Positions 33,486 through 41,632 of a stretch of DNA of 41,926 bases are shown here, piece by piece. Position 1 is the stretch's first letter; every line of letters starts with the position of its first letter. The DNA comes from Hellea sp. (GTDB lineage Bacteria > Pseudomonadota > Alphaproteobacteria > Caulobacterales > Maricaulaceae). The stretch spans positions 1-41,926 of the forward strand of contig JALZWM010000067.1 in assembly GCA_023300105.1 (NCBI GenBank), written 5' to 3'. The notes beneath the pieces were generated by a model that ran no database searches, was not told the origin of the DNA, and worked only from the letters and a program-made list of their open reading frames with translations. Made by a program: the position numbers and the translations under genes.

Positions 33486-33544
33486 TGTACTAACAAAGCA
33501 CACTAAGACTTAAGACCAAACAAACTAAGAACGGCTGATATATA

Positions 33545-35308
33545 ATGGACGATCAGAAAAATTTTTTCACGGCGATGTTCCTCTCAGGCCTTGTCCTGCT
33601 CGGATATTGGTTCTTTTTTGGTAAACCCATGGCAGAAAAAGCCCGTGCCCAACAACTTCTTGACGCTGAGAAAGCAGCGGTCGTGCAAATTGAGGCCGCG
33701 CCCACACCTATTGAATCCCGTGAAGTTTTAGTCACCCGCGGCGACCGCATACAAATTGACAGTCCGGGATTTACAGGGTCATTCCTGACCACGGGGTCAC
33801 GCTTTGATGATATCGCCCTTAAAGAATATGATGAGACGCTCGACCCTGCCGATGGCTTCGTGCACTTGCTAACGCCAGAAGGCGCCGAAAAATCTGCCTA
33901 TATCATGGACAACTGGGCGCCCGTTGACGGCGGCAATGGCGCGAACTCACCCTGGCAACGCATTTCAGGCGAGACGCTAACGCCTGAAACACCAGTTGTT
34001 TTAGGTTATCAAGCTAACGAGCTTTCTTTTGAACGTATAATTTCAGTTGACGATAGGTTCCTCATTACCCTCTCTGATAAGGTGACAAACACATCATCAG
34101 GCGAGAAAACAATCTCCCGTAAAGGCGTCGCCCGTCAACATAGTCTTCCGGACGGCTTAACAAATTTCTTTATCTTGCAAGAAGGTCCGATTTCTATCGT
34201 CGATAATAAATATCACGACATGAAATATAAGGGACTGAGCAAAAAGGGAAGCTATCGCGGAACGGGAGAAAGCGGCTGGGTTGGCCTGACAGATAAATAT
34301 TGGCTGCTCGGGTCAATTGCGCCGCAAGGCAAAATGATGACGGCCGATTACACGTACCGCACAATCAATGACCAAGAGGTCTATGAGGTCTCTTATGTCC
34401 TTAACCCAACCACGTTAACGGCAGGCGCATCCATTGAATCTGTCGGACATATTTATGTCGGCGCAAAAGAACGCAAACTTCTTAAGTCATATGAAACAAA
34501 CCTTGGCCTTGCTCAAATGGAACGCGCGATTGATTGGGGTTTAATGGGTATCTTCGTAAAACCTATTAGTTGGACTCTTTCGAAGTTAGGCGAAATTTTA
34601 GGTAATTACGGCCTTGGTATTCTAGCCCTGACTTTGGGTATTAAAATCATTCTCTTCCCGCTCTTTAACAAACAATATGAGAGCCAAGCCAAGATGAAAA
34701 AAGTTCAGCCTAAACTAAAGAAAATTCAAGCGCTTTATAAAGATGACCGCGCGAAGCTTCAGCAAGAGATGATGGGGCTTTATAAAAAAGAAGGCGTAAA
34801 CCCTGCTGCAGGGTGCCTCCCCATTATCCCGACAATTTTTGTCTTCTTTGCACTTTATAAATCAGTCTTCATAGACATTGATTTACGCCACCAACCTTTC
34901 TTTGGCTGGATCAAAGATCTATCAGCTAAAGATCCTCTATCAATTTTAAACGGATTTGGTCTTTTGCCTTGGGAGGCAGTGCCTCTACCCTTCTTGGCTT
35001 TCTTCGCTATTGGCCCGCTCGCGCTCATGTACGGCATCTCTATGGCTTTGATGTATACGCTAACACCTCAGAATGCGGGCGGCGGCGAACAAGCTGAAAT
35101 GATGGCAAAAATGATGAAATTCATGCCGTGGATATTTATGTTTATCCTCGCGCCTTTTGCGACTGGTTTGTTGGTGTACTGGGTTTGGAACAACGTCCTA
35201 TCTTTCGGTCAACAATATTACATCACGCGGAAATTCAAAGTCGACACACCTGTTGACGTGTTCTTTCGTAAAATAACTGGCAAAGAAAAGCCTGCCCCTT
35301 CAGAATAA
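33545..35308 (+). CDS. yidC: Membrane protein insertase YidC
   Basis: A 587-residue Oxa1-family insertase of the Gram-negative form. An N-terminal membrane helix (AMFLSGLVLLGYWFFF) is followed by a large periplasmic P1 domain (about 40-340) and a five-helix core from about residue 345: the C1 loop QAKMKKVQPKLKKIQALYKD, then KKEGVNPAAGCLPIIPTIFVFFALYKSVF and the final helices ending in LVYWVWNNVLSFGQQYYI. It works alone or with SecYEG in inserting inner-membrane proteins. It is followed by engB after ten bases. Confidence 0.98.
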   Translation: MDDQKNFFTAMFLSGLVLLGYWFFFGKPMAEKARAQQLLDAEKAAVVQIEAAPTPIESREVLVTRGDRIQIDSPGFTGSFLTTGSRFDDIALKEYDETLDPADGFVHLLTPEGAEKSAYIMDNWAPVDGGNGANSPWQRISGETLTPETPVVLGYQANELSFERIISVDDRFLITLSDKVTNTSSGEKTISRKGVARQHSLPDGLTNFFILQEGPISIVDNKYHDMKYKGLSKKGSYRGTGESGWVGLTDKYWLLGSIAPQGKMMTADYTYRTINDQEVYEVSYVLNPTTLTAGASIESVGHIYVGAKERKLLKSYETNLGLAQMERAIDWGLMGIFVKPISWTLSKLGEILGNYGLGILALTLGIKIILFPLFNKQYESQAKMKKVQPKLKKIQALYKDDRAKLQQEMMGLYKKEGVNPAAGCLPIIPTIFVFFALYKSVFIDIDLRHQPFFGWIKDLSAKDPLSILNGFGLLPWEAVPLPFLAFFAIGPLALMYGISMALMYTLTPQNAGGGEQAEMMAKMMKFMPWIFMFILAPFATGLLVYWVWNNVLSFGQQYYITRKFKVDTPVDVFFRKITGKEKPAPSE

Positions 35309-35318
35309 GGGTTGAATA

Positions 35319-35954
35319 ATGGCTGATCTTTCCAAATCTCAGGTGGAAGCTGGTAGACTGCTCTTTGCTCGCGATGTCACATTTATGCTCAGCGCAGTTA
35401 GTCTAGAGACTTTGCCGCCTGCACGCTTACCTGAAATTTGTTTTGCGGGCCGGTCCAATGTTGGTAAATCAAGCCTGATTAACGCACTGACAAACCGCAA
35501 AGGCTTAGCCCGAGCATCCAACACACCGGGCCGTACGCGAGAGCTCAATTATTTCAATGTTGATGAGCGCCTCTTTGTTGTAGACTTGCCCGGTTATGGT
35601 TACGCCAGAGCGTCAAAAACGGACATTGCGCGCTGGACAAAACTAACACGGCAATTTCTCTTTGGCCGCGCTTCATTGCGCCGCGTATTTCTCTTAATTG
35701 ATAGCCGTCATGGTCTTAAAGAATCTGACTTAGAACTTATGGCGATGCTCGATGAGACGGCCGTGACCTATCAACTTATCCTCACCAAAGTCGATAAGCT
35801 TAAAAAAGGGGAACTTGATAAAGTTGTTGAACGCACTGAAAAATCCGTCGCAAAGCGCCCTGCAGCCTTCCCAAAGATTATAAATACGTCATCTGAGACT
35901 AAAAATGGGCTTGATTTGCTACGCGCTGAAATTGCGAGCTTGGCGCTTCCATAA
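35319..35954 (+). CDS. engB: Ribosome biogenesis GTPase EngB (YihA/YsxC)
   Basis: A 211-residue small GTPase needed for large-subunit assembly. All G motifs are seen: GRSNVGKSSLINAL (G1), TPGRTRELNYF (G2), VVDLPGYGYA (G3), LTKVDKLKKGEL (G4) and INTSSETK (G5). AAGGG lies eight bases before the ATG. It sits between yidC and argB, the usual alphaproteobacterial order, and is presumably in one transcript with them. Confidence 0.98.
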   Translation: MADLSKSQVEAGRLLFARDVTFMLSAVSLETLPPARLPEICFAGRSNVGKSSLINALTNRKGLARASNTPGRTRELNYFNVDERLFVVDLPGYGYARASKTDIARWTKLTRQFLFGRASLRRVFLLIDSRHGLKESDLELMAMLDETAVTYQLILTKVDKLKKGELDKVVERTEKSVAKRPAAFPKIINTSSETKNGLDLLRAEIASLALP

Positions 35955-35993
35955 TTTTTCTTATAACAGCCTAAATAATATTAGGAATATTAC

Positions 35994-36857
35994 ATGCTTA
36001 AGCGGCGAAAAAATGAAACAGGCTGGACTAGTGCTCAGACATTATCTGAAGCTTTACCCTTCATTCAGCGCTATTCTGGCCGCCCTATCGTTATAAAGTT
36101 TGGCGGCAATGCCATGGGCGATGCAGAGCTTACTCAAAAATTTGCACATGACGTTGTACTCTTAAAACAGTTTGGCCTACGCCCCGTTATTGTACACGGC
36201 GGCGGTCCCCAAATTGGCTCAATGCTTAAAAAACTAAATATAAAATCTGAATTTGTTGACGGCCTTCGGGTCTCGGACATGGAAACAGTAGGCGTCGCAG
36301 AAATGGTACTCTCTGGCGCAATTAATAAATCTATTGTTCAAGCGATTAACTTAGAAGGCGGGCGCGCTGTTGGCCTCTCCGGTAAAGATGCCAACCTCAT
36401 TACGGCCAAAGCCAAGGATGCAAAATTAGGGTTCACTGGAGAACCCGTAAGCATAGATGTTTCTGTTATTGATGTGCTTGCATCCGCAGACCCAGGATTT
36501 ATCCCTGTTATTTCCCCGATTAGCGGCGGAGAAGACGGCGCCTCATATAATGTCAATGCAGATACAGCCGCAGGCGTTTTAGCTGCCGCTTTAAAGGCCT
36601 CTCGTTTGATGCTACTGACAGACATCGAAGGCGTCATGGATAAAGACAAAAATTTACTCACAAATTTATCGATTCAAGATGCTTTAGGGTTAATCGAAGA
36701 CGGCACAGCGCAAGGCGGCATGATACCAAAACTAACAACTGCGACAGACGCAGTAAAAGCAGGTGTAGAAGCTGTAGTTATTTTAGATGGCCGACGCGCA
36801 CATGGCTTACTTGTAGAACTCTTTACAGACCAAGGCGCGGGAACTCTTATCCGATGA
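35994..36857 (+). CDS. argB: Acetylglutamate kinase
   Basis: A 287-residue amino-acid kinase that phosphorylates N-acetylglutamate, the second step of arginine synthesis. Visible are [12 protein letters not shown] (ATP site), [18 protein letters not shown] (substrate loop), LSGKDANLI and the C-terminal [22 protein letters not shown] lies eight bases upstream of the ATG. Its stop overlaps the start of the DUF1036 gene in ATGA, implying coupled translation of an unrelated protein. Confidence 0.97.
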   Translation: MLKRRKNETGWTSAQTLSEALPFIQRYSGRPIVIKFGGNAMGDAELTQKFAHDVVLLKQFGLRPVIVHGGGPQIGSMLKKLNIKSEFVDGLRVSDMETVGVAEMVLSGAINKSIVQAINLEGGRAVGLSGKDANLITAKAKDAKLGFTGEPVSIDVSVIDVLASADPGFIPVISPISGGEDGASYNVNADTAAGVLAAALKASRLMLLTDIEGVMDKDKNLLTNLSIQDALGLIEDGTAQGGMIPKLTTATDAVKAGVEAVVILDGRRAHGLLVELFTDQGAGTLIR

Positions 36858-37939
36858 CGGTGAAAATTTTTGCCATATTAAGTTCATCCTGTTACCTCGC
36901 GCTTAGCTTTTCTTTGAATGCGGCAGCACAAGCACCTGATTTACGTTTAGATACGGACGCCGCCCTAGCCGAGTTGCAGAGTTGGGAAGTTTGTAACGAA
37001 ACCTCATTTATCGTTCGATTAGCAAATGCCGTTATCCGCAATGGAAAGATAAACCCGAAAGGTTGGGACCGCGTAAAACCAGGACAATGTCTTCCACTTG
37101 ACGCCCCCAATAATTCCCCGCGATACATTTTTGCTGAAAGCAGCCCTGCCCACCAAGGTGGCATTCGGGAGTGGACGGGCAAAACCCCTATTTGCGTGTC
37201 TGAGAATGATTTCACAGCTGATGCAACAAAAAGCTGCCAATTACAAAATTTAGAATCAAGGAATTACCTTTCCGTAAACCCCGCTGAACAGCGCACGACT
37301 TTGATTGAAGCAGATAACTTCGGTAGCAAATCAGATATTGCAGGTATTCAGCGCCTTTTGAGCGATATAGGATATAAAATCACTCGGATTGACGGTATAA
37401 CAGGCCGAAGAACAAACAGGTATATTCGCGAATTTAAGAAAAAATCCAACTTACCCGCAAGCGCATCCAATAGCGACCTCATAGACGCTTTGGCTATTGC
37501 GGCTCAAAAAAAACAATCAAATATTGGATTTGAACTTTGTAATAATTCCAGCGCAAATATTTGGGCAGCTATGGCGACTCGAGACAATGGCGCTTGGCAA
37601 TCTAGGGGGTGGTGGACCGTTACAAAAGACGCATGCATACGGCCCTCGACAACTTCGCTTAAGGGCGCAGAAGCTCATTTTTTTGCCCTACAAGAAAACA
37701 TAATCGAAACTGAAACGGGTAAAACCTTTGGGCCCGATAAACGGTTGCGCTCTGTTGCAACAACGCCCACACAATTTTGTATAGGAGAAGCTAAATTTTC
37801 CGCGTTAGGCCGAGAATATTGCGCAGAAGCGGGTTACGCAATCGCAACTTTCAGGCCTTTACCAACAGAAACAGATGGCGCTAAAGTAAATCTAACAGAT
37901 CAAGACTTCGCTGTCCCTAATGCAGTTGGACTAAGATAA
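36854..37939 (+). CDS. Exported DUF1036 / peptidoglycan-binding-like / DUF1036 protein
   Basis: A 361-residue protein with a signal peptide (about 1-26, ending AAAQA). From inspection it seems to have two DUF1036-like modules, the first around residues 40-150 ([17 protein letters not shown] and [13 protein letters not shown]), the second around 230-345 ([29 protein letters not shown] and [16 protein letters not shown]). Between them is a peptidoglycan_binding_1-like segment ([20 protein letters not shown], then [17 protein letters not shown]). DUF1036 proteins are periplasmic and of unknown function. The ATGA overlap with argB is notable. A role in the cell wall or envelope is inferred only from the middle domain. 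Confidence 0.8.
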   Translation: MTVKIFAILSSSCYLALSFSLNAAAQAPDLRLDTDAALAELQSWEVCNETSFIVRLANAVIRNGKINPKGWDRVKPGQCLPLDAPNNSPRYIFAESSPAHQGGIREWTGKTPICVSENDFTADATKSCQLQNLESRNYLSVNPAEQRTTLIEADNFGSKSDIAGIQRLLSDIGYKITRIDGITGRRTNRYIREFKKKSNLPASASNSDLIDALAIAAQKKQSNIGFELCNNSSANIWAAMATRDNGAWQSRGWWTVTKDACIRPSTTSLKGAEAHFFALQENIIETETGKTFGPDKRLRSVATTPTQFCIGEAKFSALGREYCAEAGYAIATFRPLPTETDGAKVNLTDQDFAVPNAVGLR

Positions 37940-37946
37940 AGCGTCT

Positions 37947-38645
37947 ATGATGGCACAACAAACAGCTTCTCTAAGTCATATCCAAAATTGGATATTTGAT
38001 CTCGACAATACGCTTTACCGTGCTGACGTTGCGTTTTTTTCTCAAATTGATAAAAAAATGACTAGCTTTATTAGCCGTTACCTTTCGCTTCAGCATACTG
38101 ACGCTCGCAAAATACAAAAAGAATATTTAGCAGAGTACGGAACATCTCTCTCTGGTCTCATGGCCGTTCACGGCATGGACCCTACTGAATTCCTCGACTA
38201 TGTTCATGACGTCGACTTAGAGATGCTTCAACCCGACCCTAAACTTCGCACACAAATTCAAACCTTACCTGGCCGTAAGTTCATATTCACTAATGGTTCC
38301 AAAGGCCATGCCCGAAATGTAGCGAGCCATTTGAACCTTTTTGATCTCTTTGATGGCAGTTTTGGCATTGAGGACGGGGATTATGTACCAAAACCGAAAC
38401 CTAGCCCTTATATAAGGTTTTGTGATATTTTCGATATTGACCCTAAAACAGCTATATTTTTCGAAGATGGACTACGTAACCTCGAAGTCCCTAAACATAT
38501 GGGAATGACGACAGTTCTCGTGACATCAGAAGCAGATTGGTCAAATGAACCAGAAATAACGCGTCCTGCAGGTAGTTCCACTCACGCAGATTATGTCGAT
38601 TTTATAACCAATAATCTGACAGCATGGCTCGAAAAGTACAGCTAA
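37947..38645 (+). CDS. HAD-superfamily pyrimidine 5'-nucleotidase-like phosphatase
   Basis: A 232-residue HAD hydrolase of the SDT1/pyrimidine 5'-nucleotidase type. The three motifs are IFDLDNTLYRADVAFF (nucleophile Asp), KFIFTNGSKGHARN and IFFEDGLRNLEVPKHMGM. It probably removes phosphate from UMP, CMP or similar compounds. Two ATGs (37947, 37950) are possible. It follows the DUF1036 gene after seven bases. The combination of argB and this phosphatase in one run is common in alphaproteobacteria. Confidence 0.92.
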   Translation: MMAQQTASLSHIQNWIFDLDNTLYRADVAFFSQIDKKMTSFISRYLSLQHTDARKIQKEYLAEYGTSLSGLMAVHGMDPTEFLDYVHDVDLEMLQPDPKLRTQIQTLPGRKFIFTNGSKGHARNVASHLNLFDLFDGSFGIEDGDYVPKPKPSPYIRFCDIFDIDPKTAIFFEDGLRNLEVPKHMGMTTVLVTSEADWSNEPEITRPAGSSTHADYVDFITNNLTAWLEKYS

Positions 38646-38738
38646 TACCGCTAGCGACACGTTAAACATACTTAACGAATTGCAAACAGCGCTTTAATCA
38701 AATTCTAAGGCTCATTGTGTAACAGGATGGTTCACTGA

Positions 38739-38756
38739 GATATGAAAACTCATATC
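38739..38756. other. Hairpin GATATGA-AAAC-TCATATC before SdhAF4-like gene
   Basis: A perfect seven-base-pair inverted repeat 61 bases before the start codon at 38818. The octamer GTAACAGG also occurs twice around it. It may be an operator or a leader structure. The 172-base gap contains no other visible gene. Confidence 0.3.
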
Positions 38757-38817
38757 AAGGGTGAGGTCAGGTCTGTAACAGGTTTGACGATTGGTTTGGA
38801 ACGGTATAGTTAGCGGT

Positions 38818-39015
38818 ATGAATAATACTCCTAAAGATGCAGCTCCAGGAAAAGTTTTAAGCCCCGCAGCTAAGCGGGCTTTGAACGAAGCTGCGGCGCG
38901 CCGAAAGGCAAAGGCCGGAGATACTGATCGTCCTCCTGAGAAAGCCGGACCCAATGGTGCGGAACCCACGCGTTTTGGCGACTGGGAACGCGGCGGAATA
39001 GCTTACGACTTTTAA
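38818..39015 (+). CDS. DUF1674 / SdhAF4-like succinate dehydrogenase assembly factor
   Basis: A 65-residue protein. The C-terminus PNGAEPTRFGDWERGGIAYDF is the DUF1674 hallmark shared with the mitochondrial assembly factor SDHAF4, which binds flavinylated SdhA and helps complex II form. ATG 38818 is preferred to the ORF-track TTG 38791, since MNNTPKD is the only ATG near. Shine-Dalgarno is weak. No sdh genes lie within the window. Function is inferred from the conserved tail. Confidence 0.88.
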   Translation: MNNTPKDAAPGKVLSPAAKRALNEAAARRKAKAGDTDRPPEKAGPNGAEPTRFGDWERGGIAYDF

Positions 39016-39091
39016 GCTTTCTACCGATTTTCGCATCACTATTTTAATTCAGGCCGGTTCCGGTCATATTTAACGTTGGGAGACGCGAGAG

Positions 39092-40036
39092 ATGCGTATC
39101 AAAGTTTCAATATTGGCCGCCCTGAGTGGTTTAAGTTTAGCAGTCATATCTACGCCAGCTATGGCAGGCGGATGTGGTTATGGCGCGCCAGTGAATTGTA
39201 ATGCTGGAGTAAATGTTATTCCAACTGAAGCTCCCAGTTTTGGCCCTATGACTGTTGCAAATAACAACCCTTTGGGTCACTTGCGGACAATTAATTTTCA
39301 ACGCTCACCGCATGTCTCTATTACACGCATCCACGGTATGGCTCCAACAGCTTCCTTGGCTGACGCCCCGTCAGGTTTCACCGGCGGATGCCATCCGTCA
39401 TCAACACAATATTGCCGTGCCAATGCAGGGCAACCCGTTTCAGTCCAATTGAATACGCCTATAGCTCCAGCGCCTGTACAACAATTGCGAACATGGGTTG
39501 GAAAAGGATATGATCCGTCCAAGTTTGCACCGCGTCAATACGGTGATAATACATTCACACCTGGTATTGCGCATATTCCAACATCAATTGTCGACCGCAG
39601 TCCCATCAATGCACAAGCCGCGCTTAATTCCGGCCGCGCAGTCTCTCAACCTATTGTAAGTCCTTCGAACTATAATTTCGCAGCCGCTCCGAGCGCCTCT
39701 TATGCAACCAATAATTACGCTTCTAGCGCATACGGTTCTCAACCAAGTGCCCCTGTAGCCGTTGGTAACGGCATCTACGGGTCTAATGTAGGCGCGGATG
39801 GAACATATTGGGAAAAAACTTCAGGACCAACAATGTTAGGCAGCGCAGTCGCAACACAAGTTATTTGTAAGCGTCAATTACCGCGCCAAGTCGTAAATCC
39901 AATTATTAACGTTCCAGTCGCAGTACCGACACCTGTCGCTATAGCCGCTCCGGTTTGCCGTCCAGTTCCGTTTGGCGGACAACAAAATCTTCAAACCCGC
40001 TACGGCGCGGCTCAAGGATCAAGCTGGGTTAATTAA
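39092..40036 (+). CDS. Exported protein of unknown function, paralogue A (Cys-rich N-terminus, low-complexity middle)
   Basis: A 314-residue protein not recognised from a named family. The signal peptide ends at about residue 25 (STPAMAGG). The mature N-terminus contains two Cys close together (GCGYGAPVNC), followed by a long Ser/Ala/Asn/Tyr-rich region (about 185-245), a Cys (VICKRQ), and a C-terminal stretch VVNPIINVPVAVPTPVA with a further Cys and QNLQTRYG. The next gene shares this plan (see 40212-40886). It has GAGAGATG-type spacing before ATG 39092. Its destination is the periplasm, outer surface or medium. A structural or adhesive role is only a guess. Confidence 0.75.
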   Translation: MRIKVSILAALSGLSLAVISTPAMAGGCGYGAPVNCNAGVNVIPTEAPSFGPMTVANNNPLGHLRTINFQRSPHVSITRIHGMAPTASLADAPSGFTGGCHPSSTQYCRANAGQPVSVQLNTPIAPAPVQQLRTWVGKGYDPSKFAPRQYGDNTFTPGIAHIPTSIVDRSPINAQAALNSGRAVSQPIVSPSNYNFAAAPSASYATNNYASSAYGSQPSAPVAVGNGIYGSNVGADGTYWEKTSGPTMLGSAVATQVICKRQLPRQVVNPIINVPVAVPTPVAIAAPVCRPVPFGGQQNLQTRYGAAQGSSWVN

Positions 40037-40064
40037 AACAGTAAATCTTCAGTGGGGGGAGAAG

Positions 40065-40098
40065 AGAGCGGTACATTTGGGGGTGAATGCACCGCTCT
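40065..40098 (+). other. Strong hairpin 1 in spacer between exported paralogues
   Basis: AGAGCGGTACATT pairs with AATGCACCGCTCT with one A-C mismatch around a TGGGGGTG loop. It begins 28 bases after the stop of paralogue A. The following bases are C- and U-containing but not a U-run, so it may terminate, protect the mRNA or be a small RNA element. Confidence 0.55.
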
Positions 40099-40128
40099 TC
40101 CCTCGTCCACACTATAAATCTTGCAAAA

Positions 40129-40149
40129 GATTCACCTCTTGGGTGAATC
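40129..40149 (+). other. Hairpin 2 in spacer between exported paralogues
   Basis: GATTCACC-TCTTG-GGTGAATC, a perfect eight-base-pair stem located 62 bases before the start of paralogue B. The sequence GGGTGAAT also occurs in hairpin 1 (40081-40088), so the two elements share primary sequence as well as layout. It may be a leader-RNA structure controlling paralogue B. Confidence 0.5.
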
Positions 40150-40211
40150 ACTTTGCTTTGGCACGTGTCTTGCTGTGGAGTAAGGCAAATGTATCATTAC
40201 GAAAGGTCGTT

Positions 40212-40886
40212 ATGTCCCGTATTTTCACTACCGTTGCCGCTCTTGCCGCAACAACACTTATGTCTAGCGCCGCTTTTGCGGGCTGCAGTTCTGGTACTTA
40301 CTGTAGCGGAGGATCATCTCTCGCGCCTTTGAGTAGCTGGTCAGGGTCTGCTTCAACAGGTTCCACTTTCGCGGCTCCAACATATTCAAGTCCGTCTTAT
40401 TCTTCTGGTTATTCATCTGGAACAACTTACGGGTCAGGTTCGAGTTATGCCTCTGGTGGAAGTTCATATGGTAGTTCATATGGCGGCGTAATGTCTTCAT
40501 CTGCAGCTGATGCAACATACGGAACGGGATCAATCTCTTCAGCATATGCTGGCCGTGATGTTGAAATGTACGCTTTTTCTGGTTCAACAAGCTCAGTGCC
40601 GGGCCTAGGATCTAATGAGAGCTTGCAGTCAACAGATTGCCCAGTGAATGTTTATAACCCAACAGGTGCCCGCGTCTTAGGATGCTATAATGTTGTAAAA
40701 CAAGTTCCACAGACAAATTATGTCCGTGTTGTTCGCCCTATTATTTATGTGCGCACGCCAGTGCCAACACCGGTTGCTGTGCCATATTACGCTAATCAGC
40801 AGCAGACAGCTTGTGGTGCGCAAAACATACAATATTCACGGTATGTAAACCGTCCTCAACAAAACAGCTGTGGCAACAGATGGTAG
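40212..40886 (+). CDS. Exported Ser/Gly/Tyr-rich protein, paralogue B
   Basis: A 224-residue protein, shorter than the ORF-track entry: ATG 40212 has GAAAGG six bases upstream and gives a proper signal peptide (ends SSAAFA). The mature N-terminus has GCSSGTYC, then ~90 residues rich in Ser, Gly, Tyr and Thr (SYSSGYSSGTTYGSGSSYAS), then three Cys and the C-terminal block VVRPIIYVRTPVPTPVAV and QNIQYSRYV. The same PII...VPTPVA and QN.Q..RY elements occur in the upstream paralogue. The low-complexity region resembles adhesive, silk-like or aggregating surface proteins. Not recognised as a named family. Confidence 0.8.
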   Translation: MSRIFTTVAALAATTLMSSAAFAGCSSGTYCSGGSSLAPLSSWSGSASTGSTFAAPTYSSPSYSSGYSSGTTYGSGSSYASGGSSYGSSYGGVMSSSAADATYGTGSISSAYAGRDVEMYAFSGSTSSVPGLGSNESLQSTDCPVNVYNPTGARVLGCYNVVKQVPQTNYVRVVRPIIYVRTPVPTPVAVPYYANQQQTACGAQNIQYSRYVNRPQQNSCGNRW

Positions 40887-40916
40887 TCTGTTAGTCCTAC
40901 CAACATCTAAAAGTGG

Positions 40917-40943
40917 CCTCTCACGAAAGTGAGAGGTTTTTTT
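40917..40943 (+). terminator. Intrinsic terminator of the exported-paralogue unit
   Basis: An eight-base-pair GC-rich stem, CCTCTCAC-GAAA-GTGAGAGG, with a GNRA tetraloop, is followed by seven T residues. It lies 31 bases after paralogue B, and the T-run overlaps the stop codon of pyrF on the other strand. A near-ideal intrinsic terminator for the plus strand. Confidence 0.93.
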
Positions 40944-41628
40944 ATGCCTGCATATTTTTAAGAATAGCCAGAGCTGCAACTCTTGGATCGCTAGCAGCTG
41001 TAATTGGGCGGCCGACAACAATGTGCGATGCGCCAAAGCCCAGAGCTTCGCCCGGTGTCGCGACACGTTTTTGATCGCCCTTATCTTCACCTGGCATACG
41101 TACGCCAGGTGTAATAACTAAAAAGTTATTCGGCACTTGCGCGCGAATACGTTCTGCCTCAAGCGGGCTAGAGACGACACCGTCAATTCCAGCTTCGATT
41201 GCTTGAGCCACGCGGCGCATTACTAATTCCTCAGCGGTCATATAATAACCAATATCGTCCAAGGCTTGCTGATCAAGAGAGGTCAAAACTGTGACGCCCA
41301 AAACTTTCAACCCGCTATCATCACGCCCGGCAGCTGCCGCCCGCATGACATCTGGCCGCGCATGAACCGTTAAAAGGTCTGCGCCAAGAGTCGCAATTGA
41401 CCGCGTCGCTTTTTCAACTGTGGCGTCAATATCGTGGAGCTTAAAATCATAAAAGACGTTTTTGCCTTGCGCTTTAAGCCGTTGCCCAAATTCAGCACCG
41501 CCCACTGGAAGTAACTGCAAGCCAACTTTATAGCTGATAACGGCGTCCCCAATACGGTCCACCATATCTTGTGCAGCCTCAACAGATGTAAGGTCGAGCG
41601 CAACATATAATCTTGGATCTGCGGTCAT
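40942..41628 (-). CDS. pyrF: Orotidine 5'-phosphate decarboxylase
   Basis: A ~228-residue TIM-barrel enzyme that makes UMP. Visible are LYVALDLTS, VFYDFKLHDID (the catalytic D-K-x-x-D region), PGVRMPG and SHIVVGRPITAA. The ORF track starts at 41661, but ATG 41628 has AAAGGA eight bases upstream and begins MTADPRLYVALD, as expected. It overlaps the T-run of the terminator on the opposite strand and follows the SDR gene after four bases. Confidence 0.97.
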   Translation of the reverse strand: MTADPRLYVALDLTSVEAAQDMVDRIGDAVISYKVGLQLLPVGGAEFGQRLKAQGKNVFYDFKLHDIDATVEKATRSIATLGADLLTVHARPDVMRAAAAGRDDSGLKVLGVTVLTSLDQQALDDIGYYMTAEELVMRRVAQAIEAGIDGVVSSPLEAERIRAQVPNNFLVITPGVRMPGEDKGDQKRVATPGEALGFGASHIVVGRPITAASDPRVAALAILKNMQA

Positions 41629-41632
41629 TATA

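Noticed and set aside
38661-38676. TTAAACATACTTAAC after the HAD gene, like a CtrA box.
   Set aside because: Spacing is six bases where the consensus needs seven, and it is distant from the next start codon.
40264-40590. 108-residue minus-strand ORF opposite the Ser/Gly-rich region of paralogue B.
   Set aside because: Antisense to biased codons (TCx, GGx), His/Asn/Met-rich and lacking any domain or ribosome-binding site. It is a shadow of low-complexity coding.
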